NCBI RefSeq assembly: GCF_047663525.1
Contig: NC_092601.1
Location: 15,089,501-15,153,500 of the forward strand
Length of the DNA: 64,000 nt
Source of the DNA: Anas platyrhynchos
Taxonomy: Eukaryota; Chordata; Aves; Anseriformes; Anatidae
Direction: 5' to 3'
Below the pieces are notes generated by a model. It saw only the letters and a program-made list of their open reading frames with translations. It was not told the DNA's origin and made no database searches. This document shows, one piece after another, positions 28,001-42,590 of this stretch (positions are counted from its first letter, which is position 1; every line of letters begins with the position of its first letter). A program made the position numbers and the translations under genes.

Positions 28001-30839
28001 TCTAGAAAAGCTGCAACTGCACCTACGTTGGAAGGTCAGGCTCTCCCCTTTTTATTTTTAAATCCTAATTCCATTTTTAGTGAAAGGCAGCAAAAGTCTA
28101 ATGCTGCTGCAATGTACAGAGGTTTCTAACACACTATTCCATAATGTATCATCCTCTTACAAGAATGCCGTTCTGTAACAGACATGGCTTAGTGAGGAGA
28201 AGCACTTCACTGCCTGCTGATGAGCAAGGTGTGTGCACAACACATTTCAGTGCACCAGCAGCCCCGAGGCATTTAACGTTATACAATATAAGAACTTGCA
28301 CAAATAAGCTTCAGCAATGTGCTCCCTGCATCCTACCTCTGTGGCAGGGAGGGAAAGAAGGTTCCATACACGTCCACCTCACCTGCCTTGGCTACACAGA
28401 ATAGTTGTTTTATCATCTTCCTGGTGAAAAGGCCTGGCTGTTTCCTTCATGCTATCCTAGCCCCACTCAGTGCTGTGCCTGAGAACAGCCTTAGCTCTAG
28501 ATTTCAGCTGTCCAGCAGCACCTTGAAAATAACCTCCAGCCAATAACCAGCTCCAGGTGTTTACTAAACCTACCTAGCCACTGAGCCCCCAGCACCTCCC
28601 CGTTTTTGCTTTCAAAATGAGAATCTTTCCAATTATCGCAGCCCAGTTCTCATGAGGGCCTGGTTTGGTGCCTGCTCTCACGTCAGGCTGTTCTTCCTGC
28701 GGTTCTTCCTCGCCAGCTCAGGGAGAGCAGCGATGCACGCCAACACACCTGCGCAGCACACAGTGCTCAGTACATCAGCACTACGGAGCAACGGGAAGCA
28801 GAAGCCACACAGGAAAACTGGATCACAGGTTAAGACAAAAAGTGCTTTCCATTTCATCTCCTCAATCAAATCCACAAAAGAGAAAGGCTTCATTTATAGA
28901 AACAGCAGTAATTTATGAATCACCTCTCTGTGCAATGCTTTATAACTCATATATTGTTTGAAATTAAAAAGAAATGCAACTGAAAGAGCATCAAAGTAAA
29001 ATATTTTTCTATTTATTCTATGCACACGATACATAATGCCTCCCATTTACAGGAGTTTTCACATTAAAAACAGGGAGGACACCAAATAAAATTCTTTATA
29101 CCTAAGTATAATTCATGCTAACCAAAGTTAACAAATCTTCATTCATGAAGTCTGCTTCACATCTTGCACATTACTCTGGGTCTTATTTGAACCAGGATTC
29201 TGTTGTCTCTAACACTGCACCAGACACACATCAGTAACCAACCTGATCCAACAATCTGATACACAGAAATAGCAATTTCTGTGCTGTAAATAATTTTAAG
29301 AAACAAATACACTTACACAATCACAGCTAGTTACAGAGAACCTTGAGGCACTTACAACATTAATCTTTTAACACAGAAACATTTCAAGTTCACCACATCT
29401 TTCAAAGAACAGTTTGCAAATGTGCAGTGCTTTTGCTACTAGAAGACATTTTTTTTTGTTTTGTTTTTTTCTATCCAAACAATCCACACGCAAATGTATT
29501 TTTACAAGCCTACTTCTTTTAATAACACAGCTTATGAGGAACAAAAACATAGCCCAGGTAAATACCTGCTTTGATCAAAAATATTCACTGGCAAAGAGGT
29601 CCCAGGGGAGAAAAGACTGAAGCTTAAGGACAAGGCTTACATAACAATATCACAAGGCATTTAAGCTAGCTTGTCAGAGCTAGGAGCATTTTAAAGATGC
29701 TGAAAAAATTGAATTTTAATATTCATACGCTTCCATTTTTTTCCCACCCCATCTTGATGCTGCTACGCTAGATACCCTACTAAGTGGGATTAAAAACAAA
29801 AAAATTAGAACTTCACTGGCTGATTCAGTACAGAACTCCCCTGATTGCAAACCAAAGACAAATGATTAAAGCAGTATCATCGTGTCACCACCAAAATCCT
29901 TGTTCTAGGTATTGACAAGGTTAAGTACTAACCAGAAGCAAATCATTTGCAGAACACCAACAAGATAACCTGCACCAAACTGGTACGGAAAAGCACAAGA
30001 GATGATGCAGATCATATTTTTGTCTTACCTACACGGGTAGATAAGGTCTTTTTAATAGTTCAGCATATTTTTTCCAGTAAACTGCGTATTTCTCAACATG
30101 AGCAAAGGTCAGCTGTTCTCAGTTCAGGTCCCTGTCCACATCAGGGCATGTTGTTGTACACAAACAGCATGTGGGCAGAAGGATGAACACGACCTACATT
30201 TATTCACTAAAAACATTTTTTTCCCCAGTTGCAGTTTTCAAAACCCTGATATTAAATCTCTGCAGTTCCAAACTAAAAATTAATACTTTATTCTTCACAT
30301 TCTTGAGTCCATCCCTGTGCTGACAGGTTGGTACATACACATTCATGCAAACACAGGACTGAAAAGGATGTTTACATTTAGGTACTGTGAAGTACCTTTC
30401 TACTATTAAGCGATCTCTTTCATAACCTTGTGGAGCTTCAACTTCGTGGTAATTTGTGTACTTTTGACTCCACTGGAAGCTGCATCCAGAGCAGTCTTGC
30501 CACAGGTTAGAACCTCCATCTAAGTTGTATTTATTGTGAGGCTATAGAGATTTGATTTAAATGCCAATGTTAATCTTCAGCATCGATGGTTCCATCTCTC
30601 TCACTGGTATTGATTCCCCTCCCTCCCTTCTCCTCCCCTCCACCCTTCTGTTTCTCAGCAGCAATTACATCTCCTGCCAGGCTTTGCTACAACAGGCCAG
30701 CCCTTCTAGTCTCCACTGGCTCATGGGGCTCTCCAGCTCCCACCAGCAACATTTTCTGCATTTAGTTTTTACTATTTTTCTCTTCTAGTCCCTTCTACTG
30801 CATGGGTTATGTTTTACAAACTATGCTTGTAAGTGTAGC

Positions 30840-31285
30840 CTTGTGTTTTGTATCACTGAATTTCGTCCCACTTCATTACTCCAGTCCTTAGGGTCATTCA
30901 GTTCTGCACACCCAGCTTTTGAGTATTCATAAATCCTCGGAACTTGGCATCATTAGCCAAGTTTTATCAGCATATACCAATTTTTTGCACCAAAACCATT
31001 AATGGAAATATTAAGTAAAGCATATCCTAAGGCTAATCTTTGAGAAATTCTGCTTATCCTTGTATTTTTCTTTCAACAATACTAAATCTATTGCTGCTTA
31101 AACAATTCCTTATACACCCCATGATTCTTCTATTAATTTCCATCTTCTCATGCTTGGTTTATATTTTCCCAAATGGCTCTCTTGATCAAATGTTACAAGT
31201 CCAATTAAATTGCGTTTTGCTTGACAAGATAATCAATTTCCTAGACAAAGAAAGTTGTTACGTTAGTCTGACTCATCTTGGTACT
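30840..31285 (-). mobile_element. Ancient CR1/L3-type LINE remnant, reverse-transcriptase region
   Basis: The plus strand follows the antisense pattern of amniote CR1/L3 RT sequence: TGAATTTCGTCCCACTTCA, GGCATCATTAGCCAAGTTTT, CCATTAATGGAAATATTAAG, CTAATCTTTGAGAAATTCTG and CTTGATCAAATG. The GCATCAT...TTTAT part corresponds to the antisense of the FADD motif. All frames are broken, so this is a dead relic. The ends are approximate and the subfamily is unresolved. Confidence 0.55.
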
Positions 31286-34200
31286 CCTTGATTCAGTGGT
31301 GGAGGTAAATTTCTTGCCCTGTAGATAAAGGCCCACTGGTACAAGGGAGTAGCACAATGTAAGAGTATGAATACTTACTGAAGCATTTTGTTCTGTGTTT
31401 GTTTAGAAGAGGCCTCTATATTTTGAAAAGGGTTTTTAAAAAGGGCATTGCTATGCTAAAACAAAAGCATCCTCAGTAAGCAGGTACAGCATCTATTTTA
31501 ACGTGTTTGTGAAAGTGCCCCTGCACAAACAAAACTTTGGGGATAGATGAAGTGTAATACACTGCACATCTAAGGCAGAAGGAAGGCACAGGACGGCCAC
31601 AGACCCAGCAGAAGATTTAGAATTGAACCAGGGAAAGATGCTAAAATGGAAATTAAAAGGTAAAATTAAAAACGAGTTAGAGATTACAGTGGTTATTGGG
31701 TGTGTGGAGATGACAAGATGAGAGGCTGAATAAAAATCAAGCAGGAGTGTTTGAGCCCTCTGATGGTAGCAAACCATCCCCTTGCTGATTAGTCTCTGCT
31801 ATTTAAATGATAATTTCACTTTAAGGGAAACAGGACTGCTTAATGTAAGGAAAGTGGCTCTTTGTGAAAGTGTCTGTGCTTTTGAAAGCTTCTCCTTCAC
31901 AGCAGAGTGAGCACCTGAGTTCAAGCCATTTACACATTACATGGGTCACTACATGCTGGAGGAAAGCAAGCTACCTTTACCCAAATGTTTTTCAACAGCA
32001 TCTCAAACACTGCTTGCAAGAAATATGGCAGCAACGCAAAATGAAGCACCTAGTAGTGAGTTTCCAGTGGGAAACAAAGCACCTGCTATGCAGGAGGCAA
32101 CACCAGCACACATTTCTAAAACTACTTATATACCTAGGGGAAAAATAGCCTTAGGCTTATTGGTTTGGGAAATGCAGCTCAATGCAAGCTGGGACAATAC
32201 TGTAGAATCTGATAAAAAACAGTCAATGGTAAAATAAGTGATATTTTCCAGGGGAAAGGAAAAAAAAAAAAAAAAAAGAAAAGTCTACCATCATCTGCAC
32301 TTCCAAAATAAAGAATCACCCATCATTTCTTTAATTTCATTATTCTCAGTACAGTTCCTGCAGGCGATCTACCACAGTTCCCTAAATTATTCTTCAACAC
32401 AGAAGATGGATGGCGTGCTGGTGTCCAACAGTTCTCTCTGTCTCCAGAATGCCAGATCTGTGCTCCTAGAAAGCCAGTCTCTCACTCCTCACAGGGCTTT
32501 GAAATGCAAAGAAAGGACAGATGTATTTTTGATGTAAGCTTGCTTACTTATTACTCTGATTTCTCTGATTACACATTACAGCCTGCCTGCCTACGTGTTA
32601 GGTGCTGACCCATTACGTTTTACACACTTCTGTCATCCCTTTAGCCTCAAGACCTGATATATTTAAATGGAAATAAAAGCATTAATGTCAATGAAGAAAA
32701 CCAGTATTTTTGAACATCAGAAAAGTACGGTGTTTGGGGAGAAAATCAATATTGGATAGGAAAATTATAGGGCAGGAGACTGCCCAGCATTTCAGTGAAG
32801 TCCTGGCAGGACCAGACCTACACTAAGAAATCTACGAGAAGAGGACACATGGCTGCCATATTAAAACAAAGTTAAACACCATCAGGATGGGAGAAGATTA
32901 ACCCTGTGCTAAAGCACAGATTTGACGTCAGGCCTCCAAACGTTAACTTGACCTGCACTCATCTATTCCAAAACCCAAGCCTGGCCTGAAGTCCCCCAAA
33001 ACCACGTTGTGACTACTCTTGAGAACCACAGCTTCAGGTTTTGAGTTGACAAAGGAAACTTTTCTCTCCACCACATGAAAAGCATTCTATAAAGGCAATC
33101 TATAAACCCAAGGCACTGCACAAAGTTAAGAATAATGTACATTCTAACATAAAATGATACAGGAGAACAGAAGAGCTTAGTGCAATAGGCCAGCATAGGC
33201 TGAATGCCACATTCAACAGGTAACAGACTCCTCCGTGGTTCCCTCTGTAGAGAATGGTGGCTTCAATAAATACACGCTTATTTTGAGACAAATGCAATTA
33301 ATTTTCTCCTGAAACTTCTACCTCACTTTCCAAACACAAAGATTCCTTTTGGAACTGTTCAGGCACTTCTCCTTCAAGAAGATTTTAAATGCTTCTAATG
33401 TGATGCTTACATCTTTTATACACACTTAGTCCTAAAATACTAAGCACGTAACACTTAGTTCTAAATAAACAATGATCCTCCTCACCAGCCCTTCCAATCC
33501 TGGCTGTTCATTCCCAACTCCTCAGCCTTGCTTTTGGAACTGCACAGGTATTTCTGCAGCCACCTGCAAACCAGATCAGGGACCTGACCTGGATGAAAGC
33601 CGATCCATTTTCCATTCTAGATTGCTTTTTGCTATGCAGGATCACCTCTTCAGCTGCACAGCTAGAAGAACCATAAAGTACCGGGTAGGAACAGCTCATT
33701 TTTCACAAGGCACTTGAGTCAGAAATCCCACAGGACTGAAGTGGTGGAACTGCTGTAAGCTGAGCCTAAATTGTCCTGGTAGCACTGTGCATGAGAAATT
33801 CACACAACATTCATCTTTGAGCAGAAGCCAGCAGAAATCCTTATTTTGAGGTATTTTGTGGGATATTAGCAACCTGCATACATTTGCCCTGTTCACAGGG
33901 TGAATTCTTCAACATTTTTTAAACCTTCAACTTCAGTAGAAGGCTAAGTTTTTTATGCCAAAATTAAGCTTTAAAAAAATAACTCTAAGTTATAGTATTG
34001 TGTCCACAGAGGAGAACAGCAGATAATCCTTCCATGAGGTCATGTGAGACCTTGCAACTATGAAAGTTTCTATTGTAAATACACTTATTTGTTTGTTTTG
34101 GCTTGGTTTCCCTTCATGAGGTGTTTATCTCCTTTTTTTTTTGTGCCCAGGGAATTCCCACTGTGATGAGACAGCTTGTTTTACATTGGGAATCTTGTCA

Positions 34201-37200
34201 ACACTAGTCGTGCAATTTTCAGTATGTCCACAGATTGTAAATTACAATTATTTACATAAAACTTAGATGCACAAAATGAAGTTTCTATCTCCTTGTACCA
34301 CATCAATTCTTTTTTTTCTAATTAGAGACCCAACTCGGAAGTAGGGATCTGCCACTATCCAACTTGGGCAAAAATGACCAAAAAAATAGAAATTAGAGTT
34401 TAAGTTCAAAGTCAGTGGTAGAATTACAACCAACATCAAACACTTTTAATCAGATTCATTGTGTGATTGGTGACAAAAGACCACAGGGCTACAATAGGCT
34501 ACTCCAATAAAAATATATCCTTGACTATGGAACAACTGTGCCAGCATTATGGCCCTGCTGGAACTAGCAACAGCAACCCCCCAGTCTTGCCTTGATTGGT
34601 TGCAGTTAATTAAGTATCCAGAAACGCATATGAGCAATTCAAATTATTTCAACATGCACTGCTTTGTATAGCTGTCAACAGATTTTTTTTTAAACCAGCA
34701 ACCACTTATTCATAATGGACATTCAGAGAAAGGTAAATTACTACCTTGTGAGAAAAAAAGAAGATTATGAGCTTCATTCACTACTGCAAAGATATTCAAT
34801 GCCTTGGATGGGAGAGAGTGCAGAGTAGCTAAGCATAGTTAATCACGATTCAAAAAGGAAAGTAGAGAACTCCAATATTCTCCCTTCTCTCCTATTCACT
34901 GAAAAAAAAGAGCACTAATCCACCACTAAATGCAGAATCAAGGAATTTGATTCCCTTTTCCCTCCCTCTCTCCTCCCTTCCCCCCAACTCCAAAAGCAGA
35001 ATGTGCATAGAAGGACTTCCCGTACTGAGTGTAGCACCTGTGTAATTACAAATTACAACTGTGCTAACCACTGTACTAAATAGAGATGCTTGCCACTTAA
35101 TTAGACCCTTTCTTAGAGAGGAAATGCATACACATTCACACTATCTCCTCTTCCTAATTGGTCTCAGACATCGCAGGAAGCTAGTCCCCAAGATTTGTCA
35201 GCCAGCCAGCCCACAGATGTTTCAGAAAGAAAACCAGGTCAGCATTAACAGGTTCACTTCTCTGGCTCTAGGCGACAGGTCAGCAGATCAGTGTCTGCTG
35301 CCTGCAGCTGGCAGGCTCCGCTAAGTGAAAACGGTCCTTAAGCATTGGCCTTGATTCCTGTCAAATCTGCACTTCCCTTTACAGGCCTGGACAGCAAGCA
35401 CACAAAACAGCTCCACCAGCTTAATGTGATCTCATCGCTGAAGCTAACTAAATTTACCCCTGCAAATTGAACAACGTAGGTGCTCTCCAAAGTCAGCCTT
35501 ACACCACAGGCAGGCACCAGGGGCCCACGACCTGCCTTCCAGTAAAACTGTAGTAGATGCCACTCGAGAAGGTCCAGACCTTGCCTTTGAGCAGCACAGA
35601 GAAATCCATGCACATTATTTTCCTTTCTGCTATGTGAGCCTCACCCTTAATGTCTGTACTGTATTCCACGACACCTCCAAAAATGACAGCTGATTTCTCT
35701 CCCCCTTGCTTTGCTGTGATAGGCATGGAAAATAAGAAAACAATTCTGTAGAGTAATATGAACAAAACCTTTTGCTTTGTTTTTCACGCACACACTCCCC
35801 CCACCCCGAGCCTGAGCTGACAATACTATTTCCAATATAAAATGGTGCCTAAAAAAGGGAAAGACCTACCTAAATAGTTCATTATCAATATACATGATCA
35901 TCTTCCAATCACTGATTACACACTAATATGAAAAGCTATCACTGATATAAACAACTGTGCTGTCTATACAAAGATCTTTGAGACCAGGAGGTGAAAATGT
36001 GAAAAATTCAAGAGTCAGTGCTTCCAATTAAACCAGTACCAACAAGAAAAAAAGAAAAAAAACATACTTTACTATTTATTCTCTCAAAAAATATATTTAG
36101 ACTCTCTGAATACTGAAGCTGCTGCTTGTGGCCCACCTGTCAGTCTTCACAAGTTTGCTAAATTTCTCAGCAAAACTTCAGCCTTTGAAAACCTGCAATC
36201 GTCTGCCAGCCACTATAGATAAATAACAAAGACAACTTTAGCATTAATCCCTGTCAGCTGCTACCAATGACTATTGTATCTGACTTAATAAACACCTCGT
36301 TTTTAAAACATATCTGCTGCAGATCATTTTGCATCATTCAGCAGTGCAGGGTGTGTCTGTTTAGGGATAGCACCATCACCTGGCTAACCTGTTAGGAGAC
36401 AAAGGCAACAGCCAAACAGACCAGAAGCAGGGGGAAAAGTGGTTATTTAGATGAAAAGCTCATGGTACAAGAACTCTCGTTTTGTATTTGGGTATCTTCT
36501 ACATGCCACAGAAGGGAAAGGAAGTAAGAGCAGCAACAGTGCTGCTCTCAATGATGCTGTTCTAAGGCTTGGGATAGGGAGAAAAGAATCAGGCTGCAAA
36601 AAACTATTAAACCAGATGAAATGAAAAATGCGTGGCGTAAATATAAAGTTTGAGTTAGTTGGAAAAAGCACTGTCATTAGAGAATATGTTCGCATCTTCA
36701 TGTCATGTTAATATCAGTACCCTAAAAGTAGAAGAAAACGGGCATGGAGACAATGACTGCATTAAGCCATTTTCAAAAGTTTTGATTGCAAAGATGAATG
36801 ATTTTTACTAGACTAGCTGTCTTCTTCATGTGGCCAGTTTTGTTTTTTTTTTACACCAGGCTGAGGCTGCTGGTCTGAAGCAGAAAGCCAGCTTCCTCCA
36901 GCAGCAGGAGAAAGGATGCCATCTCGTGGATGGATCTGTACATTGTCATCAAAATAAACCACCCCCCTTCTCACACACCTAGACAGACTTCCAGAAATAA
37001 TTTTCTTTTAAATACATGTTGCAAATGGCAGTCAAGAAGCTACCTGGAAAACGTCTAAGCCAGGAGTGCAACTCTGAGAAAAGAATTATGTCTGTCAAGA
37101 TTTGCCTGGTTCTTCACCAAAGATGATCAACAACTCAACTACACAAATACCGTATTTTGTAGAAATAGAAAGTGAGAGAGAAGGAGAGAAGCTTGCTTTC

Positions 37201-37558
37201 TCACCATAACTCTTTCCTAACAACAAACTCACACAACAGCCACACTCAGCAAGACTAAACTCAAATATAAGGACCTTCTATTCACAAACCAAGACAACAT
37301 TAAGTCTTTTCTACTACAAATCCTACAATAGGAGTATCAAGAATGATGGATCAGAAGTGTACAAAATTTGTTAGCAGTGTAACAGTAACAGATACAATGA
37401 CGACTTAGAAGGGTTCCTGCGAGACAAAATGACATCCAAGATAAAAGTTAGAGCCAACTACATTGTCAAGTAGGCAGTAAAAAGATCAAGATATCAAGAG
37501 GATATAACTGAAAACAAAAAGATTATGTGGATTCATAATGTATATGCACAGACCCTAC

Positions 37559-37582
37559 ATATATATATATATATATATATAT
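37559..37582. repeat. (AT)12 microsatellite
   Basis: Twelve perfect AT units in the large MAD1L1 intron. Confidence 0.97.
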
Positions 37583-40048
37583 GGCACGTATTATTTTCTT
37601 GTCTGCACACCATGCAGCTTACAAGTGTATTACATAATATTTGTGTACGGCATAATTCCAAGAGCAAATTCTGCAAAGAACACTACATAACAGCAATGCA
37701 AACACACTCGTATGCTCTAGAGCTAAAATGGATAAGCAGTCTTTGCCCCCAAAGTTTATGAGAGCAGGAGGGAAAACCTAGGAGCTTCCCAGCAGAAGAA
37801 GCTGAGTACATTCCCTTACCGTCTGGCATGGGAGGGAATCCAGAACTGGCAAACATAAATATAGCCTTTGAGTAAACTGTTAATGAACTTGCTTTTTCCC
37901 AAAAGGTAAAGTATTATAAAACACTTAGCTCTTTCAAAGTTCCCAAAAAGAGACTAGTACTAAAACAGTAGGATTACCACTCCACTCCTCAAAGCTGCAT
38001 CTTCTTTCCAAGTGCTTTTACATAAAATTAGACTCACAAATCTGATTCTAAGCCAATCTGACAAAAAGCCTGCTGGGACTAGGCAATCAGTGAACAAAAA
38101 ACATCTAGTGGAGACACAGAACAAGCCCCGTGGAAATGCTGGAGGAAATGAAAAAACATCCTCTCCTAACATGCCACAGGCTGTACATGCTTCCCTTCCA
38201 TTTTCTGTACCAATGAAAAAAGTGATAAGAAAACATGAGAAGTCCTAATGCACTCCCTCCCTTCTTCCTTGATGATCTAGTTATTAGCAAACAGCACATC
38301 ACCCTGGTTCTCTGGAACAACCATCCAACTTCTTATTTTCTTCTACTGTGAGATGGGCAATTAATTTTTCCTCAAGCTCTCGCCTACAGCATACGTCAGG
38401 AACCTGACTAGGACAGTGATCTCTCATCTTCATATTCCTGATCAAAAATGAACAGAACTCATGCCATAAGAAGTCTGAGCAAAAAAAAAAAAAAAAAAGC
38501 ATGGGGAGGTAATCACCCAGTTCTACTTGCTACAATTGCATGCAAAAGATGATTTTTCCCCTCAAGAGCAATTCCCTTTTCTGAATGAGAAGATACCATT
38601 AATAGCACTAAACAATATGGCCCAATCAAAAACCTAACACTTTAGAGCGAATATTCTGATTTTAAATGAAGGAGTTATTAGACTTCAACAGGCAGAATCA
38701 CTTGGTTCCATTTCTCTCCCACTGTGAAATTACCTCATTAAACCTTTAACAGCTTGAGGTAAGTAAAAAGCTTTTACTCCACTGTCTGATGGAACAAGTT
38801 TTGTGAAAAGGATTCATACTATTTCTGTCCATTCTCTGCCATTGGAGATTTAGCACAATTCAAACTTCATCTAAATGCATGTATCCTCATCAGAAGCTGG
38901 AGAGAATCTCAAGCATGCTACCTACCTGCAGGCCTCTAGAAAAGGTTTCATTTTCCCAATTAAAGACAAAACACTGAGAAACTTAAGGGGGCTTTCCCCT
39001 GTTGAACACAAGTGTCTTTTACATGATGCAGTAGCGTGCCCAAACCACAGGTGCATATCCAAACACTCCTAGCTCCAAATAATCCCAGCAGTCTGCAGAT
39101 ATGAATCAGGCACGTGGAATGAATGTAATAAAGAAACAATCGGTATAATTAGGTTTTGCGGTACATGCTGCTGCTCAGAGCATGAACCAATATTAAAGGC
39201 AGCCTGTGCAAGACTGCTCATATCAAAACATTTCTTAAAGAAGCATCTCTACATCTAGCACAATAATGCAAATATTTATAGAAAATAAAACAGTGCTGAA
39301 ATATATGACACACAAAAACACCGTATCTACACAGAGAACCTTCTGCAGTGGAAGAAAAAAATATCAGAAGATTCACCATTTCCAGCCCTTCGTTACACCA
39401 CAGACATACCAGAGACCTTTAAAAAAGCTGGTCCAATGTTCTAGACATCAAAAAGTTGCCTTTGTGTACCATTACTTAACTAGCTGGTTTTAAAATGCAC
39501 CAGTTGGTGGCTTGCTTGGTGGGTGTTGTGTTTTTTTTTTCTCCATTTGTAAGAAAATGAGTTTATTCCATTTCTTATTAGATAAAACAAAAAAGCAGTC
39601 GTTAATCTAGTCAGGTACTTGAAGGAAGAAATGTCAAAACATGATCTGGAAGTTTATTTTGATATCCAAATCTCAAAGAAAACATATTTATAATAATTTA
39701 TCACAAGTAACCTCATTCATTTCTCTGGACACATCAAACAATTCTCTAAGTTTTCTTATTAAGCAAGCAGAATCTCTACCTAAACACAAATGTAGCTATA
39801 TGCAAGAAGTTCAAAGAACTCGCAATTAATTGCAGTCACCAGAGACACTTGTCAAGCTGCCTTGGTGAAAAATACTTCTTAACAGGATGTTATCTTACTG
39901 CTCTTTTTATTTATACTAAGTACTAGAAGAGCTTCCACATGAGGAAGAGACAGTAAGAAAGCATGACTAACATACTTCAGGTGTCCCAATGACTAAGAGG
40001 ACAGGAAAGTGGTTGAAATGTTTTACCTCCAATGCTGTGAGCGCATAC

Positions 40049-40110
40049 CTGATGTTCAAGCCAGTACTCTGGTCCAGTTTCTCCCAGCTTTTTAATTTTC
40101 CCAGAAGTTT
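40049..40110 (-). CDS. MAD1L1: MAD1L1 coding exon 8 (residues 309-329)
   Basis: This is a short 62-nt exon (atactttag|AAACTT to AACATCAG|GTATGC) encoding KLLGKLKSWEKLDQSTGLNI plus a split Arg. It matches human RLLAKLQSWERLDQTMGLSI. The very large intron follows it. Confidence 0.92.
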
Positions 40111-40757
40111 CTAAAGTATAGAGCAAAAGAAAAGTTTGAGACAGATGCATGTTCTAACGGCTCATTTTTTACAGTTTTCTCATAATTCTCATTCAAACTC
40201 AATGTTTTCCACCCATGGATTTCACTATCTTCTTATCTAGCACATCTGGGTTGTTATTCTCCTGCCCTCAGTCATTTTCCTAGTCACCAACACTTTGTGA
40301 CACATGGAACCCACCCTATGTTTCAGCTCTCTCTGTTATCCAGCTCTATGAGCTACTACCACTGCACTAGACCTTGATAGACTAGACTCTTTGTAGAGGG
40401 GAAGAAAACGAGTTTCAATCTCAACATTGATACTTCAGCAGCCAAATTAAACTGTCCACTTCTCTTCCCATTTTTCCTATAGCTTCTTTATTTTCAGTCA
40501 GTACCAGATCATGCTATCTAAAACCAATCAGACACCAGCATAGTCTGTAAAATCATTATGTTTATACATTTAGGTTGATCTCTTCATTTATATATGTTTG
40601 ATATATGGTGGGATGGAGACAAGACAATTATAGTCATCTGAGACCACATTCTGGCCTTTGTCAGCAATGCAATTGGGTATCAAGGTTCTTACTACATGCC
40701 TGTTCAGTAACATCAGGTTTGGGTAGAGCTTAATAAAGAAAGAAGAAAGGGGGGAAA

Positions 40758-40785
40758 TAAAAAAAATAAAAATAAAAATAAAAGA
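40758..40785. repeat. A-rich (TAAAA) simple repeat
   Basis: Imperfect TAAAA units next to an A run, in a short MAD1L1 intron. Confidence 0.75.
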
Positions 40786-41065
40786 GGCATTTCCAGCAGA
40801 AGACAACAAGGCCAAAAAAAGACACTACAATGAGAGGTTCATTTCAGATAACCTTCAACTCAACAGCAGACTTCCTTTTGCCTTTTTCTCCTTCACTGTC
40901 ATAGCTTCCCTCCTGTTGACATTTAACTTTGGGAATGCCTGGCTTGAACTCACCACTTACAACACACATCTGAACCAAGACAACACAGGATGAGCCTAGG
41001 AGACAGGAAGGACAGGCAACAAAGGAAATGCCATTCTGCTCATCCAAACATTCCTAGCTCCTCAC

Positions 41066-41180
41066 CTCATTTTCCAATTCAACAGTCACTAGCTGCGCTT
41101 GGACTTTCTCATAGCGTTCCAGTTTTCTCTGAAGACCTTCTACCTCCTCTTTAAGCAATCCATTGTTTTCTTTCATCTCC
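41066..41180 (-). CDS. MAD1L1: MAD1L1 coding exon 7 (residues 270-308)
   Basis: The exon is 115 nt (caccacag|GGAGATG to AATGAG|GTGAGG). It encodes [20 protein letters not shown] and then LVTVELENE, matching human EMRETNGLLQEELEGLQRKL. It ends in phase 0. Confidence 0.94.
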
Positions 41181-42459
41181 CTGTGGTGAAAAGACAAAAC
41201 AACAATTGAAAGCCATGCAATTCCATTTGCTCTGACAAACCTGCAGATACACATGTAATTACAATGGAATCATACATATGACATTGTGCAGACATTATGA
41301 CATTGAACCGACTCGCTTCTATAGCCTTCACTGCAAAGCTGTTGCTACAAAAAAAAACGCAGCTTTAGTGAACTGGATTTTTTCACTATAAGCACCATCC
41401 TAATTATGTCCAAACAACCTGATGCTTTGTGTCAGCTTTACTGATTGGCAAAACAGCATGAAAGCTAGCAAGATTCCCAACTCTGATCTTCAGTCAGGCT
41501 GAATGCAGGGTTGGAACACAGCAAGCGGTACACACTCAGGCTTTTTTATACTCTGTGATGGCTGAGCCAGTATTGAGACTGCTTGCTTTTACCTTAATAG
41601 AGGCGTGCAAGTGTGAGATAAACTGTTTATAAAAAATAGACCTCTACATTGTTCATACCATGACTTTGTGCACGAAAACAAGAATGAGAAAAAAGAGTCC
41701 ACAGTAAACAAAAATGATAATGAAACACTAACAAGAACAAAGTCAAGGGAGACTCCTTAATTTTAGCATAAGAAAAAGCTGGAAAGATCAGACAATCATG
41801 TAATTTAGACTTTTTTTTTCTAAACGTACCTGAAGATGGAAAGAAAGTTCAATTTTCAAAAAAAAGTTTTATGTTTATTTCATAGTACATATAAACTTCA
41901 TTTTTTAAAGTAATTACCACTTTAGAAACCCAGAAACAGTCTGCTCTACCAGGGGCTATATCAAAGTGTTTAAGGAATTTAAACAACTTCCCAAACATTA
42001 TGCTAGAACAAGAGGTCTTTAAAATAGTGGTAACAAAACTAAGCAGTAGAAGCTATTACAGAAATGTAAAGCTGTCTTCTTTCTACAAGTATTTCTTTCC
42101 CAAACCTGGACAGAGTTCATCACTATCTTTAAACACTGAATGTTGTTATTACACATAGATACCACCACCCAAAATGATCAATATTTGTTCTGTGAGGCTT
42201 TTGCTGTGTTCAGGAAGATTGCCCAGATCTTGTTAAAACCTCTCACCTAGTAACCATCACAGCACTGCTCAATTTATATGCAGTATTTACATGAAACATT
42301 TAAACTTCCTTCTGAACTTTCCCATGTGGAAGTATAGCATCGTGCCACATTGTAAACCATGTAAGCCTAAGAAAGGGATTTCAAAGTGCATATAGTGCAA
42401 TTGTAAAAGCTACAGAAGGACAGAAGATAACCCTCTCAACAACTGAACCCTTCTTTCAC

Positions 42460-42590
42460 CTGAAGTAGGCATTTTCTTCTCTAAGTTGACGCAATTCACG
42501 CTCCATTTTGGGGAAACGGGCCAATTCTACCTTCATGTTCTTGACAATTACAGCATCATGCTCCTGCTGGGAGAACTTCTGTTCCAGGTC
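42460..42590 (-). CDS. MAD1L1: MAD1L1 coding exon 6 (residues 227-270)
   Basis: The exon is 131 nt (ttttccag|GACCTG to TACTTCAG|GTGAAA). It encodes [20 protein letters not shown] and then a [12 protein letters not shown] segment, closely matching human MAD1. It ends in phase 2, splitting an Arg codon. Confidence 0.94.

Larger units (their letters stand above)
12237..40048 (-). other. MAD1L1: MAD1L1 27.8-kb intron between coding exons 8 and 9
   Basis: The flanking exons join residue to residue with matching phase, so no coding exon is missing inside. The intron holds two bird-type CR1 3' ends, an old CR1/L3 reverse-transcriptase remnant, an (AT)12 microsatellite, long poly(A/T) tracts and several AT-rich blocks without repeats. 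I recognised no nested gene, tRNA or other RNA gene. Confidence 0.85.

Noticed and set aside
31864-32237. Two overlapping 94-98 codon plus-strand frames
   Set aside because: No family features, and they overlap each other in different phases inside an intron.
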